From JACDAF01 sp036276035 (GTDB taxonomy: Bacteria > Chloroflexota > Limnocylindria > P2-11E): 62,054 nucleotides of DNA. The stretch lies in assembly GCA_036276035.1 (NCBI GenBank), contig DASUCM010000105.1, positions 1 to 62,054 on the forward strand, written 5' to 3'. Below are positions 23,728 through 31,983 of this stretch, one piece after another; the first letter of the stretch is position 1; every line of letters begins with the position of its first letter. The notes under the pieces are model-generated. The model was not told the DNA's origin. It did no database searches and saw only the letters and a program-made list of their open reading frames with translations. Made by a program: the position numbers and the translations under genes.

Positions 23728-25142
23728 GCCGGCAGCGCCCGCGCGAGCTCGCGGAAGCGATCGCCTCGCTCCTCATACGACTTGAACATGTCGAAGGACG
23801 CCGAGGCCGGGGAGAGGAGGACGACGTCGCCTGGGCGCGCCATCGCGCGCGCGCGCTCGACGGCCTCGTCGAGGGTGGCGGCGCGCTCGACCCGCACCGC
23901 AGAGCTCGGATGCGTGCGCTTGGCCGCGAGGATCGCGGCCTCGATCTCGTCCGCGGACTGGCCGATGAGCACGGCGCCTCGCGCACGGGCGGCGACCGCG
24001 CGTCCGAGCTCCGCGAAGTCGGCGCCCTTGCCGACGCCGCCGAGGATGACGACGGGCGGCCGGGTGTACGCCTCGATGGCCGGGATGGTCGCGTACGGCG
24101 TCGTGCCCTGCGAGTCGTTCACCCACCACACGCCCGCGCGCTCGACGACGAACTCGAGGCGGTGCGGCAGCCCCTCGAACTCCCGGAGCACCGCTCCGAT
24201 CGCGCCGGTCGGGATGCCGTACAGCCCGCCGACGATGGACGCGGCGAGCGCGTTCGAGATGTTGTGCCGTCCGGGGACGCGCAGCTCCCTCGCCGCGCAG
24301 ACGACCTCGCGCCGCTCGCCATCCGCGAGGACGAGGTCCTCCGCGTCATCGAGGAACGCGCCGCGGCGCGGGCGCAGCGAGAGCGAGTACCCGCGGAGCT
24401 CGGAGTCCGCGCCGGTGTGCAGCGCGAGGCTCGTGGGGTCGTCGAGGTTGAGGACCGCGACGTCGCGAGAGCCCTGCCAGCGCACGATGTTGCTCTTCGC
24501 GGCCACGTACGCCTCGCGCGTGCCGTGATGGTCGAGGTGATCCTCGAGGACGTTCGTCACGACGGCGACGTGCGGGCTCCTCCCGATCGTCTCGAGCTGG
24601 AAGCTGGAGAGCTCGAGCACGACGACGTCGTCACGCCCGATGTTCGGGAGCTCCTGGAGGACGGCCGTGCCGATGTTGCCGCCGACGTGCACGCGGCGCG
24701 GACCGGCCCGGAGGATCCGCGACACGAGCGTCATCGTCGTGCTCTTCCCCTTCGTCCCGGTGACGCCGACGATCTCCGCGGGGCAGAGCCGGAAGAACAG
24801 CGACATCTCGGTGAGCACGGGGATGTCGCGCTGCCGCGCGCGCAGGATCGTCGGCGAGCGCGGGCGGATGCCCGGGATGACGAACACGTAGTCCGGATCC
24901 GCGAGCGCCTGGTCGTCGCTCGACGGCCCGAGGATGAGCTCCACCGGAAGGTCGCCGAGCCGCGCGATCCCGGTCGCGAGCTGCTCGCGCGGCTGCGGGT
25001 CGCTGATCGTGACGCGGGCTCCGTTGTCGACGAGGAAGCGCGCGATGCCGGCCGCGGTCCGGCCGCTCCCCAGCCCGACGATGGTGACCCGCTTCCCCGC
25101 GAAGTCGGCGGCGTGGACGGGCGCGTCGAAGATGAAGCTCAA
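23724..25142 (-). CDS. murD: UDP-N-acetylmuramoyl-L-alanine--D-glutamate ligase
   Basis: A 472-residue Mur ligase that adds D-Glu. Seen: GKRVTIVGLGSGRTAAGIAR, FVIPGIRPRSPTI, the ATP loop GVTGTKGKSTTMTLVSRIL, NVLEDHLDHHGTREAYVAAK, PHRLEFVVERAGVWWVNDSQ and LLSPASASFDMFKSYEERGD. The ATP loop reads GTKGKST where most MurD enzymes have GTNGKST. Start TTG 25142 overlaps the pgeF stop as TTGA; this leaves MSFIFDAPVHAADFAGK as N-terminus. It lies between pgeF and ftsW with 4-bp overlaps on both sides. Confidence 0.97.
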   Translation of the reverse strand: MSFIFDAPVHAADFAGKRVTIVGLGSGRTAAGIARFLVDNGARVTISDPQPREQLATGIARLGDLPVELILGPSSDDQALADPDYVFVIPGIRPRSPTILRARQRDIPVLTEMSLFFRLCPAEIVGVTGTKGKSTTMTLVSRILRAGPRRVHVGGNIGTAVLQELPNIGRDDVVVLELSSFQLETIGRSPHVAVVTNVLEDHLDHHGTREAYVAAKSNIVRWQGSRDVAVLNLDDPTSLALHTGADSELRGYSLSLRPRRGAFLDDAEDLVLADGERREVVCAARELRVPGRHNISNALAASIVGGLYGIPTGAIGAVLREFEGLPHRLEFVVERAGVWWVNDSQGTTPYATIPAIEAYTRPPVVILGGVGKGADFAELGRAVAARARGAVLIGQSADEIEAAILAAKRTHPSSAVRVERAATLDEAVERARAMARPGDVVLLSPASASFDMFKSYEERGDRFRELARALPA

Positions 25143-25888
25143 GCCGGCCGCCCGAGGACCGCGAGCGCGGTGCCCTGCGGCCCGCGCTCGCCGCGCGAGC
25201 GGTAGGACCAAAGGTCCGCGCCGCCGCACCGCGTGCAGAGCCCGGCGAGCTCGACGCTCCGCACGCCCGCGTCGGCGAGCTGCGTCGCGTTCGCGCTCCA
25301 GAGGTCGAAGGTGATCCGGTCGCGGCCGGCGCGGAGCGCGTCCGCGCTCGCGGGGCCGAGCCGCTCGCGGATGACGGCGGCCCGCGCCTCGTCGATCGTG
25401 TAGCAGCACGGGCCGATCGACGGCCCGATCGCGGCGACGAGCGTGCTCACGTCCGCGCCGGCGCCGACGAGCTCGCGCACGAGCGCCTGCGTGACGCGCT
25501 TCGTGGTGCCCTCCCATCCCGCGTGCGCGGCCCCGATGGGCCCGGACGGGCCTGCGACGAGGACCGGCACGCAGTCGGCTGCCGCGACCCCGAGGAGCAC
25601 GCCCTGCTCGTCCGTCCACAGCGCGTCGGCCTCAGGCCAGGGGTCGGCACGGTGTGGCGCGCGCACGACGCGATCGCCGTGGACCTGGCGGACGCGGATG
25701 ACCTCGCGGAACCCGAGGCGCCGCGCGAGCCGCTCGCGCGCCGCGTCCTGCTCATGCTGCGGGAAGACCGAGCCCGCGAGGCTGCCCTCCGCGCGCGTCG
25801 TGAAGCCGGCGACGAGCCCGAGCGCCGTGAGCGACGGCGATCGGTGCAGGCCGTCGACGAGGGGCCAGGCCGTGGCGGTGGCGGTCAC
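25139..25888 (-). CDS. pgeF: peptidoglycan editing factor PgeF (YfiH, laccase-fold)
   Basis: A 249-residue Cu-oxidase_4/YfiH-family protein. Active-site pieces: RVRQVHGDRV, AAADCVPVLV, GAAHAGWEGT, GPSIGPCCYTI and CTRCGG, with the conserved His, Cys, His triad. E. coli YfiH is reported to remove wrongly added L-Ser from UDP-MurNAc precursors; other members act on purine nucleosides. In this cluster it is fused by 4-bp overlaps between mraY and murD, so co-expression with the precursor ligases supports the peptidoglycan editing role. GTG 25888 overlaps the mraY stop. Confidence 0.93.
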   Translation of the reverse strand: MTATATAWPLVDGLHRSPSLTALGLVAGFTTRAEGSLAGSVFPQHEQDAARERLARRLGFREVIRVRQVHGDRVVRAPHRADPWPEADALWTDEQGVLLGVAAADCVPVLVAGPSGPIGAAHAGWEGTTKRVTQALVRELVGAGADVSTLVAAIGPSIGPCCYTIDEARAAVIRERLGPASADALRAGRDRITFDLWSANATQLADAGVRSVELAGLCTRCGGADLWSYRSRGERGPQGTALAVLGRPA

Positions 25889-26913
25889 AGGGGCGTCACG
25901 AAGGCGAGCATCGCCGCGACGATCGCGCCGAGCGCGCCGATGAGCCAGAAGCGCATCGTCACCTGCGACTCCGGCCAGCCGATCGCCTCGAGGTGGTGGT
26001 GGAACGGCGCCATCCGGAACACGCGCTTGCCGCGGAGCTTGTAGGAGCCGACCTGGATGATCACGGACACGGTCTCGGCGACGAAGATGATGCCGGCGAT
26101 CGGCAGCAGCAGGACGAACCCGGTCGTGAGCGCGACCGCGGCGAGCGTCGCGCCGAAGGCGAGCGAGCCGACATCACCCATCATGAAGACGGCTGGGTGC
26201 ACGTTGAACCAGAGGTACGCGAGGAGCGCGCCGACCATCGCGGCGCAGAACACGACGAGCCAGGGAAAGCCTCGGGCCTGCGCGATGAACGCGAAGGCGA
26301 GGAAGGCGAACACAGCGAGGCCGCCCGCGAGGCCGTCGAGCCCGTCGGTGAGGTTCACCGCGTTCGACATCGCGATGATGACGAAGACCGCCAGGGCCAC
26401 GAAGGCGGGGGCACCGATCTCGAGCTCGCCGTAGAGCGGCACGTACACGCCGGTGATGCCGAAGTGACGCTGGATGTACAGCGCCCCGGCGATCCCGACG
26501 ATGAGCTGCCAGACCAGCTTGTGACGCCCGCGGATCCCGAAGCCGTAGGCGACGTTCACGTAGTCGTCGATCGCGCCGAGCGCGCCGACCGCCACGAGCG
26601 CCCCGACAGGCACGATCGTCTGGGCGAGATACGCGCCTCGCATGGTGTCGGGCGGCGACGTATCCGGGAGCGGCGAGTCCGGGATGATCGCGTACAGCAC
26701 CACCCAGATGAGAGCGACGACGCCGATCGGGAGGAGCCCGCCCATCGTGAGCAGTCCCTGCTTCGCGTAGTGCGAGCGCGGCCCCTCGCGGCGGATCTGC
26801 TTACCGATGCGGAAGTAGCGGAGCGCGCGGATGAACGGCGCCGTGAGGACGAGGCCGAGGACGAACGCGAGGAGCAGCACGCCGAGGGCGAGCCCGGACG
26901 GGCCCTGCGTCAC
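25885..26913 (-). CDS. mraY: phospho-N-acetylmuramoyl-pentapeptide transferase
   Basis: A 342-residue, ten-helix membrane enzyme that makes lipid I. Motifs: PRSHYAKQGLLTMGGLLPIG, GAIDDYVNV, AMSNAVNLTDGLDGLAGGLA, GDVGSLAFGATLAAVAL, and the HHH site FRMAPFHHHLEAIGW. Start GTG 26913 overlaps the murF stop (GTGA). The second cytoplasmic loop after the TMGG motif is longer than usual (SPLPDTSPPDTMRGAYLAQT), but catalytic Asp residues are all present. Confidence 0.98.
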   Translation of the reverse strand: MTQGPSGLALGVLLLAFVLGLVLTAPFIRALRYFRIGKQIRREGPRSHYAKQGLLTMGGLLPIGVVALIWVVLYAIIPDSPLPDTSPPDTMRGAYLAQTIVPVGALVAVGALGAIDDYVNVAYGFGIRGRHKLVWQLIVGIAGALYIQRHFGITGVYVPLYGELEIGAPAFVALAVFVIIAMSNAVNLTDGLDGLAGGLAVFAFLAFAFIAQARGFPWLVVFCAAMVGALLAYLWFNVHPAVFMMGDVGSLAFGATLAAVALTTGFVLLLPIAGIIFVAETVSVIIQVGSYKLRGKRVFRMAPFHHHLEAIGWPESQVTMRFWLIGALGAIVAAMLAFVTPL

Positions 26914-28289
26914 GCGTGTGCCCTCGGCGCGGCGAGCGCGTCGGCGAGACGGTCGAGCGCGAGCGCGCGCGAGCCCTTTACGAGCACCGTGTCGCCGTCG
27001 CGCAGCGAGCGCTGCAGGAGGATGAGCGCCTCGGCGCTGTCTGCGGCCGCGTGGGCGTCCGCGTGGCCCGCGCTCCGCGCGGCCGAGACGATCGTCTGCG
27101 CGAGCTCGCCGACGCCGATGATGAGCTGCGCGGAGCGTGCCGCATCGCGCCCGACGTCCTCGTGCGCGTCCGCCGAGAGCTCGCCGAGCTCGCGCATGTC
27201 GCCGAGGACCGCGACGCGCCGGCCGGGGACCTCGCGCAGGAGCGCGAGCGCCGCGTGCACCGCCGCGGGGCTCGCGTTGTAGGAGTCGTCGATCACCGTG
27301 AGGCGCCCGGCGCGGCGGACGCTCATGCGGTGCGCGGGCGGCTCGAGCGTGCCGAGACCGAGCGCCGCCTCGTCGAGCGGGACGCCGAGCATGACGGCGG
27401 CGCCGATCGCCGCGAGCGACGCCGTGACGAGGTGCCGGCCGGGGAGCGGGATCGACGCCGGAGCGCTGGCGCCCTCGTAGCTCACGGTGAAGGACGTCCC
27501 GTCGAGCCCGCGCGAGGTGACGCCGGTCGCGCGCAGCGCAGCGTCGGCGGACTCGCCGTAGAGCACGACGCGCGCCTTCGTGAGGGACGCGAGGCCGCGC
27601 ACACGCCGGTCGTCGGCATTCAGGAGCGCCGTGCCGTCCGCCGGCAGCGACTCGATGAGCTCGGCCTTGCCGCGCGCGATCGCGTCGACGCTCGGCGTGC
27701 GCGAGTAGTGCGTCGGCCGGTCGGGGACCGTCGTGATGATGCCGATCACCGGCCGGACGAGGCGGCAGAGATCCGCGATCTCGCCAGGGACGTAGAAGCC
27801 GAGCTCGAGCACCGCGACCTCGTGGGACGGCTCCAGCAGGAGGAGCGTGAGCGGCACGCCGATCTCGTTGTTGAAGGATGCGGCGGGGCTGAGCACGCGG
27901 TACCTCGTGCCCAGGGTCGCGGCCGCAGCCTGCTTCGCGGTCGTCTTTCCGGCGTTGCCGGTGATGCCGACGACCGGGATGGGATGCGCGTCCCGCTGGG
28001 CCTCGGCGACGCGGCGCAGCGCGTGCGGCACGTCGGCGACCTGGACGAGCAGCGCGTCGCCGGGGACACCATCGGGGATGCGCTCCACGACCGCGCCCGC
28101 GCACCCGCGTCGGATCGCGTCCGCGACGAAGTCGTGGCCGTCACGCTGATCCCGCAGCGCGAAGAAGAGCGAGCCGGGCTCGGCGATGCGCGAATCGAAG
28201 GCCCCGCCGCTGAAGGTCCGTTCGGGGTCGGCGCGACCGCGGACGACCCGTCCCCCGCTCGCATCGAGGAGCCGCTCGAGCGTGAACAC
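26910..28289 (-). CDS. murF: UDP-MurNAc-tripeptide--D-alanyl-D-alanine ligase
   Basis: A 459-residue Mur ligase adding D-Ala-D-Ala to the tripeptide precursor. The N-terminal domain (FSGGAFDSRIAEPGSLFFAL) and the ATP loop GITGNAGKTTAKQAAAATL are followed by ASFNNEIGVPLTLL, LELGFYVPGEIADL and the C-terminal VIDDSYNASPAAVHAALALL. That last motif (DDSYNASP) is MurF-specific, which argues that it is not a murE. GTG 28289 starts 34 nt after ftsI. murE, normally the preceding gene, is missing. Confidence 0.97.
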   Translation of the reverse strand: MFTLERLLDASGGRVVRGRADPERTFSGGAFDSRIAEPGSLFFALRDQRDGHDFVADAIRRGCAGAVVERIPDGVPGDALLVQVADVPHALRRVAEAQRDAHPIPVVGITGNAGKTTAKQAAAATLGTRYRVLSPAASFNNEIGVPLTLLLLEPSHEVAVLELGFYVPGEIADLCRLVRPVIGIITTVPDRPTHYSRTPSVDAIARGKAELIESLPADGTALLNADDRRVRGLASLTKARVVLYGESADAALRATGVTSRGLDGTSFTVSYEGASAPASIPLPGRHLVTASLAAIGAAVMLGVPLDEAALGLGTLEPPAHRMSVRRAGRLTVIDDSYNASPAAVHAALALLREVPGRRVAVLGDMRELGELSADAHEDVGRDAARSAQLIIGVGELAQTIVSAARSAGHADAHAAADSAEALILLQRSLRDGDTVLVKGSRALALDRLADALAAPRAHA

Positions 28290-28322
28290 GCGGAGGCAAT
28301 CCTAGTGTCACGACACTTGGGA

Positions 28323-30002
28323 CTAGGGCGCGCGGTCGGGCTGCACGCGCGCGGTCCGCAGCGCGTCGAGGGCAAGGCCCTTGAAGGCCGCGGTCGCCGT
28401 CAGGGTGCCGAGCAGGCGTGACTGCGGCCGCTCGAGGACCACGACCGCCACGAAGCGTGGATCGTCGGCGGGCGCGAAGCCCGCGAAGGAGCTGATGTAC
28501 TCGTCGCTCTCGTACGAGCCCGAGCGGTCCGGGATCTGCGCCGTCCCGGTCTTGCCGGCGACGCTGAACGCGGGCAGCGACGCGTTCTTCGCGAGCCCGT
28601 TGTCGACCGTCGACAGCAGCATCGATCGCATCGCCGCCGCCGTCTCGGACGAGATGACCCGCCGGACGGCGACCGGCGCGGTGCGGTGCTCCCCATCCGC
28701 ATCGCGCCGGCTCGCCACGACGTAGGGCCGGTGCAGGACGCCGCCGTTCGCGAACGCCGCGTAGGCGCCCGCGAGCTGGAGCGGCGTCACGGTCAGCCCC
28801 TGCCCGAACGACGCCGTGCCGACGTCGACGGGGTACCACTCGGCGAGCGGCCGCAGCGAGCCGCTCTGCTCGCCGGCGAGATCGACCCCGGTGCGCTGGC
28901 CGAACCCGAAGCTCCCGAGCGACGAGTGCAGCCGCTCCGCGCCGAGCTTGCTGCCGACGAAGACCGCGCCCGCGTTCGCCGAGCGTTCGAGGACCTGCGT
29001 CACCGTCGTCGGGCCCCAGGCGCGCCCCAGCGCGTTGTTCAGGCGGCGGCCGCCGATGATCGCGAACCCGACGTCGTTGTAGGTCGTCGCCGGCGTCACG
29101 AGGCCCCTCTCGAGAGCGGCCGCGACGGTGATGCCCTTCAGGGTCGAGCCGGGCTCGTAGGTCCACGCGACGCAGCGGTCGCGGAGGACCTCGAGATCCG
29201 TCACGGCGACCGCGGCGGGGTCGAACGAGGGCGCGGACGCGAGCGCGAGGAGCGAGCCGTCCTTCGGATCGACGACGACGATGCAGCCGCTCGTCGCCTT
29301 CTCGCGCTCCATCGCGAGCCGCAGCTCGCGCTCGGCGGCGGTCTGGACGACGAGGTCGATCGTCAGTGTGAGGTCGGAGCCGTTCCGCGAGGGGATCGCC
29401 TGGCGGAGGCCCACGGGGAGCGCGCGGTCGCGCGAGTCGCGCTCGACGACGAGCCGTCCCGGCGTGCCGCGCAGGACGTCGTCGTACGCGGCCTCGATCC
29501 CGTACTGGCCCACGCCGCCGTCGTTCACGAACCCGAGCAGGTGCGCCGCGATCGTCTCGTTCGGATACAGGCGCGCCGGCTCCGTCTCGAAGCCGAGGCC
29601 GGGCACGCGCAGCGCGGCGATCGCGTCCGCGGTGGCCTCGGGCAGCCGGCGGTGGATGAACGTCCACTCGAGCCCGGAGCGCAGCCGCGCGAGGATCGGT
29701 GCCGGATCGCGGCCGAGGAGGACGCCGAGCTGCTGCGCGACGGCGGGTTTGTCGGCGATCCGCGCGGGGATCGCGTACAGCGAGCGCAGCTCGACCGTCG
29801 TCGCGAGGATCGCGCCGTTGCGGTCGCGGATGACGCCGCGGCGCGCGGGGACGACCTCGTCGCTGCGGACCTGGCCGAGCGCGGGGCCGAGCAGCTCGGC
29901 CCGCATGGCGGTCTGCCAGTACGTGAGCTTGCCCGCGAGCAGGAGCGATGCGACGGCGAAGCAGGCGAAGAGGACGCGCAGCCGCGTATGCGACACCGTC
30001 AT
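28323..30002 (-). CDS. ftsI: class B penicillin-binding protein (FtsI/PBP3 type)
   Basis: A 559-residue bitopic transpeptidase that cross-links septal peptidoglycan. One N-terminal membrane helix (about 9-28), a pedestal with RRGVIRDRNGAILA (residues 54-67), and a transpeptidase domain with catalytic EPGSTLKG (Ser286, Lys289), RSANAGAVFVG near 345 and AGKTGTAQ near 495. No PASTA repeats are present. It follows ftsL by 28 nt and precedes murF. The position right after ftsL supports the division-specific role. Confidence 0.97.
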   Translation of the reverse strand: MTVSHTRLRVLFACFAVASLLLAGKLTYWQTAMRAELLGPALGQVRSDEVVPARRGVIRDRNGAILATTVELRSLYAIPARIADKPAVAQQLGVLLGRDPAPILARLRSGLEWTFIHRRLPEATADAIAALRVPGLGFETEPARLYPNETIAAHLLGFVNDGGVGQYGIEAAYDDVLRGTPGRLVVERDSRDRALPVGLRQAIPSRNGSDLTLTIDLVVQTAAERELRLAMEREKATSGCIVVVDPKDGSLLALASAPSFDPAAVAVTDLEVLRDRCVAWTYEPGSTLKGITVAAALERGLVTPATTYNDVGFAIIGGRRLNNALGRAWGPTTVTQVLERSANAGAVFVGSKLGAERLHSSLGSFGFGQRTGVDLAGEQSGSLRPLAEWYPVDVGTASFGQGLTVTPLQLAGAYAAFANGGVLHRPYVVASRRDADGEHRTAPVAVRRVISSETAAAMRSMLLSTVDNGLAKNASLPAFSVAGKTGTAQIPDRSGSYESDEYISSFAGFAPADDPRFVAVVVLERPQSRLLGTLTATAAFKGLALDALRTARVQPDRAP

Positions 30003-30030
30003 CGCACCCTCCTCTATTCCTCGCGCGGGG

Positions 30031-30489
30031 CTACTTACGCGCCGCGAGCTCCTGCGCGCTCATGACCGGGACGTGCGAGAGGCGAAGCAGGCCGAGCCGG
30101 GCCGCCTGCGCCTCGATGCGTGCCGGCGCCTCGAGCTTCGCAAGCTGCACGTCGAGGAGCGCGTTCTGGCGCTGGAGCTCCGTGCGCCGCGCCTCGAGGC
30201 GCTGCATCTCGTAGTCATGGGCCGACACGCCGGTGATCTGTCCGAGGTACATCACGGCCAGCAGGAACCCGGCGGCGATCGCGAGCGCCGTGACGCCGAA
30301 CGTGCGGGTCTCCCAGGTGACGCTCTGCGGGCGCTCGCGGGTGCGGCGGACCGCGGCCGGTGCGCGATGGGTGCGGGCGGCCGGACGGGCGGCTGTCCGC
30401 GCCGTGGCCATGCTCCGGGCCGACGCGCGCGCGCGCGTGGAGGGTCGCGCGCGCTGCGCGGCCGGCCGCAGGGAGAGGGACGAGATCAC
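30031..30489 (-). CDS. ftsL: FtsL-like bitopic division protein
   Basis: A 152-residue protein with a long basic cytoplasmic tail (1-58, Arg/Ala-rich), one membrane helix (about 66-86, TFGVTALAIAAGFLLAVMYL) and an outside coiled coil (RLEARRTELQRQNALLDVQL). This layout and its position between rsmH and ftsI identify it as FtsL rather than sequence identity. It would recruit FtsI and FtsQ. GTG 30489 overlaps the rsmH stop (GTGA). The long tail is unusual but common in high-GC monoderms. Confidence 0.85.
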   Translation of the reverse strand: MISSLSLRPAAQRARPSTRARASARSMATARTAARPAARTHRAPAAVRRTRERPQSVTWETRTFGVTALAIAAGFLLAVMYLGQITGVSAHDYEMQRLEARRTELQRQNALLDVQLAKLEAPARIEAQAARLGLLRLSHVPVMSAQELAARK

Positions 30490-31430
30490 GGCAGCTTCTC
30501 TGCGACGCGGAGCCGTGCGCTGCGGGCGCGCGGGTTGCGTGCGACCTCCGCCGAGTCCGCAGAGAGCGGACGCCGGGTAACGACACGCAGACCCGCGCGA
30601 TGCCCGCAGACGCAGGTGGGGAGGTGGGGAGGACAGATGCAGTCGCGCGATTCCCGGGCGAAGTACTGCTTCACGGCCCGGTCCTCGAGCGAGTGGAACG
30701 CGATGACGGCGAGCCGGCCGCCGGGCCGGAGGATGCGCGTCGCGGCCTCGAGGCCGCGCGCGAGGTTGTCGAGCTCGGCGTTCACGGCCATGCGCAGCGC
30801 CTGGAAGACCCGGGTCGCCGGATCGGTCGACCTCGGGCGGCGCGTCTTCACGCCCGCGACGAACCGTCCGAGCTCGTCGGCGGTCGTGAAGGGGTCGCGG
30901 GCGCGGCGCCGCACGATCGCGTTCGCGACGCGCGCGGCCTCCGGCTCCTCACCGAGCTCGGTGAAGATCCGGCGCAGATCCGCCGCGGACCAGGTGTTCA
31001 CGAGATCGGCCGCCGACCGGCCGGCATCCGGGCCGGCGCGCATGTCCAACGGTCCGGTCGAGCGGAAGCTGAACCCGCGCCCCTCGTCGGCGAGCTGGAT
31101 CGACGAGAGCCCGAGATCGAAGAGGACGCCGTCGAGGTCCGCGAACCCGTGCGCGCGGGCCAGCTCGTCGCAAACCGCGAAGTTGCCTTCCACGACGAGC
31201 GCGCGGCCTCCGAAACGCTCCAGCTCCCGTCGCGCGATCGCGAGGGCCGCAGGATCGCGGTCGAGGCCGAGGAGGCGGCCTGACGGCGCGGTGCGCTCGA
31301 GGATGGCGGCGGCGTGACCGCCGGCGCCGACCGTGCCGTCAAGGAAGCGGCCACCTTCGACGGGATGAAGCTCGGCGAGTACTTCGGCCAGGAGAACCGG
31401 CTCATGAGCCCTCCCACCGCTAGATCCCAA
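30486..31430 (-). CDS. rsmH: 16S rRNA (cytosine1402-N4)-methyltransferase
   Basis: A 314-residue SAM-dependent enzyme acting on the decoding centre of 16S rRNA. It shows HEPVLLAEVLAELHP, the SAM loop FLDGTVGAGGHAAAIL, LGLDRDPAALAIA, GVLFDLGLSSIQLADEGRGF, and HSLEDRAVKQYF with CICPPHLPTCVCG. The best start in frame is TTG 31430, which overlaps mraZ by 11 nt. An ATG at 31408 with a much better ribosome site (GGGAGGG) is out of frame by one base; this could mean a sequence error near the start. Confidence 0.95.
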   Translation of the reverse strand: MGSSGGRAHEPVLLAEVLAELHPVEGGRFLDGTVGAGGHAAAILERTAPSGRLLGLDRDPAALAIARRELERFGGRALVVEGNFAVCDELARAHGFADLDGVLFDLGLSSIQLADEGRGFSFRSTGPLDMRAGPDAGRSAADLVNTWSAADLRRIFTELGEEPEAARVANAIVRRRARDPFTTADELGRFVAGVKTRRPRSTDPATRVFQALRMAVNAELDNLARGLEAATRILRPGGRLAVIAFHSLEDRAVKQYFARESRDCICPPHLPTCVCGHRAGLRVVTRRPLSADSAEVARNPRARSARLRVAEKLP

Positions 31431-31851
31431 GGTCCTTGAGGGTCTCGCCGATGGAGCGTTCGACGTCCCCGAGGTGGCTGCGCCAGCGCGCGGGCTGCCA
31501 GACCTCGAGGTTGCGCGAGACGCCGACGACGACGGCCTCGTCCGTGAGGCCCGCCCAGTCGCGGAGGTGCTGCGGGATGACGATCCGGCCCTGTCCGTCC
31601 GGGTCCGCCTCATGTGCGCTCGCCACGAGGAAGCGCTGGAAGCGCACCAGGGCGGGATCCGTGCGCGGCCGGCTGGCGATCGCGGCGTTCAGCGACTCCC
31701 ACTCCGGGGCCGGGAAGAGGGCGAGGCACTCGGGATCCCAACGCGTCACGACCGCTCCTTCTTTGAAGCGGGGACGGAACTTTGCGGGGATCGCCAGCCG
31801 ACCCTTCTCGTCCAGCTGGTGCGCGAACTCGCCAGCGAAGATGCTTTCCAC
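31420..31851 (-). CDS. mraZ: transcriptional regulator MraZ
   Basis: A 143-residue protein made of two SpoVT/AbrB-like repeats that form ring-shaped oligomers; it represses the dcw operon. The first repeat is AGEFAHQLDEKGRLAIPAKF, the second ASAHEADPDGQGRIVIPQHL. Start GTG 31851 gives the usual short N-terminus. GTG 31884 is rejected because it lies inside the operator array at 31874-31903. It is the first gene of the dcw cluster and likely controls it through those boxes. Confidence 0.95.
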   Translation of the reverse strand: MESIFAGEFAHQLDEKGRLAIPAKFRPRFKEGAVVTRWDPECLALFPAPEWESLNAAIASRPRTDPALVRFQRFLVASAHEADPDGQGRIVIPQHLRDWAGLTDEAVVVGVSRNLEVWQPARWRSHLGDVERSIGETLKDLGI

Positions 31852-31873
31852 TGACCCCTTCGACTGGAGGAGG

Positions 31874-31903
31874 TGTTTCCCCACCTTCCCCCACTACTCA
31901 CCA
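31874..31903 (-). promoter_or_regulatory. MraZ-binding boxes (three repeats, 10-nt period)
   Basis: On the minus strand the 5' leader reads TGGTGAGTAG, TGGGGGAAGG, TGGGGAAACA without interruption. MraZ is known to bind TGGG-N direct repeats with 10-nt period between the promoter and its own gene. The array starts about 4 nt after the predicted transcription start. Confidence 0.8.
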
Positions 31904-31913
31904 CGCGATGGGC

Positions 31914-31941
31914 AACATACCCCACTGGGGCGCCCTGTCAA
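31914..31941 (-). promoter_or_regulatory. promoter of the dcw cluster
   Basis: On the minus strand TTGACA (31936-31941, perfect), 16-nt spacer, TATGTT (31914-31919). Transcription would start near 31907, directly before the MraZ boxes. Confidence 0.8.
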
Positions 31942-31983
31942 GGCCTTTGTGAGCGCGATCTCAGGGAAAGCGGGCTCGCGCGG

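Noticed and set aside
22630..24528. 632-codon plus-strand ORF
   Set aside because: Antisense of ftsW and murD, which have full family motifs.
26910..28289. murF as a possible murE
   Set aside because: The C-terminal DDSYNASP motif is MurF-type, and no MurE substrate motif (DNPR) is present.
30998..31417. 139-codon ORF from ATG 31417 region overlapping rsmH
   Set aside because: Good ribosome site but the product is Ser/Arg-rich without motif; rsmH is clear in the other frame.
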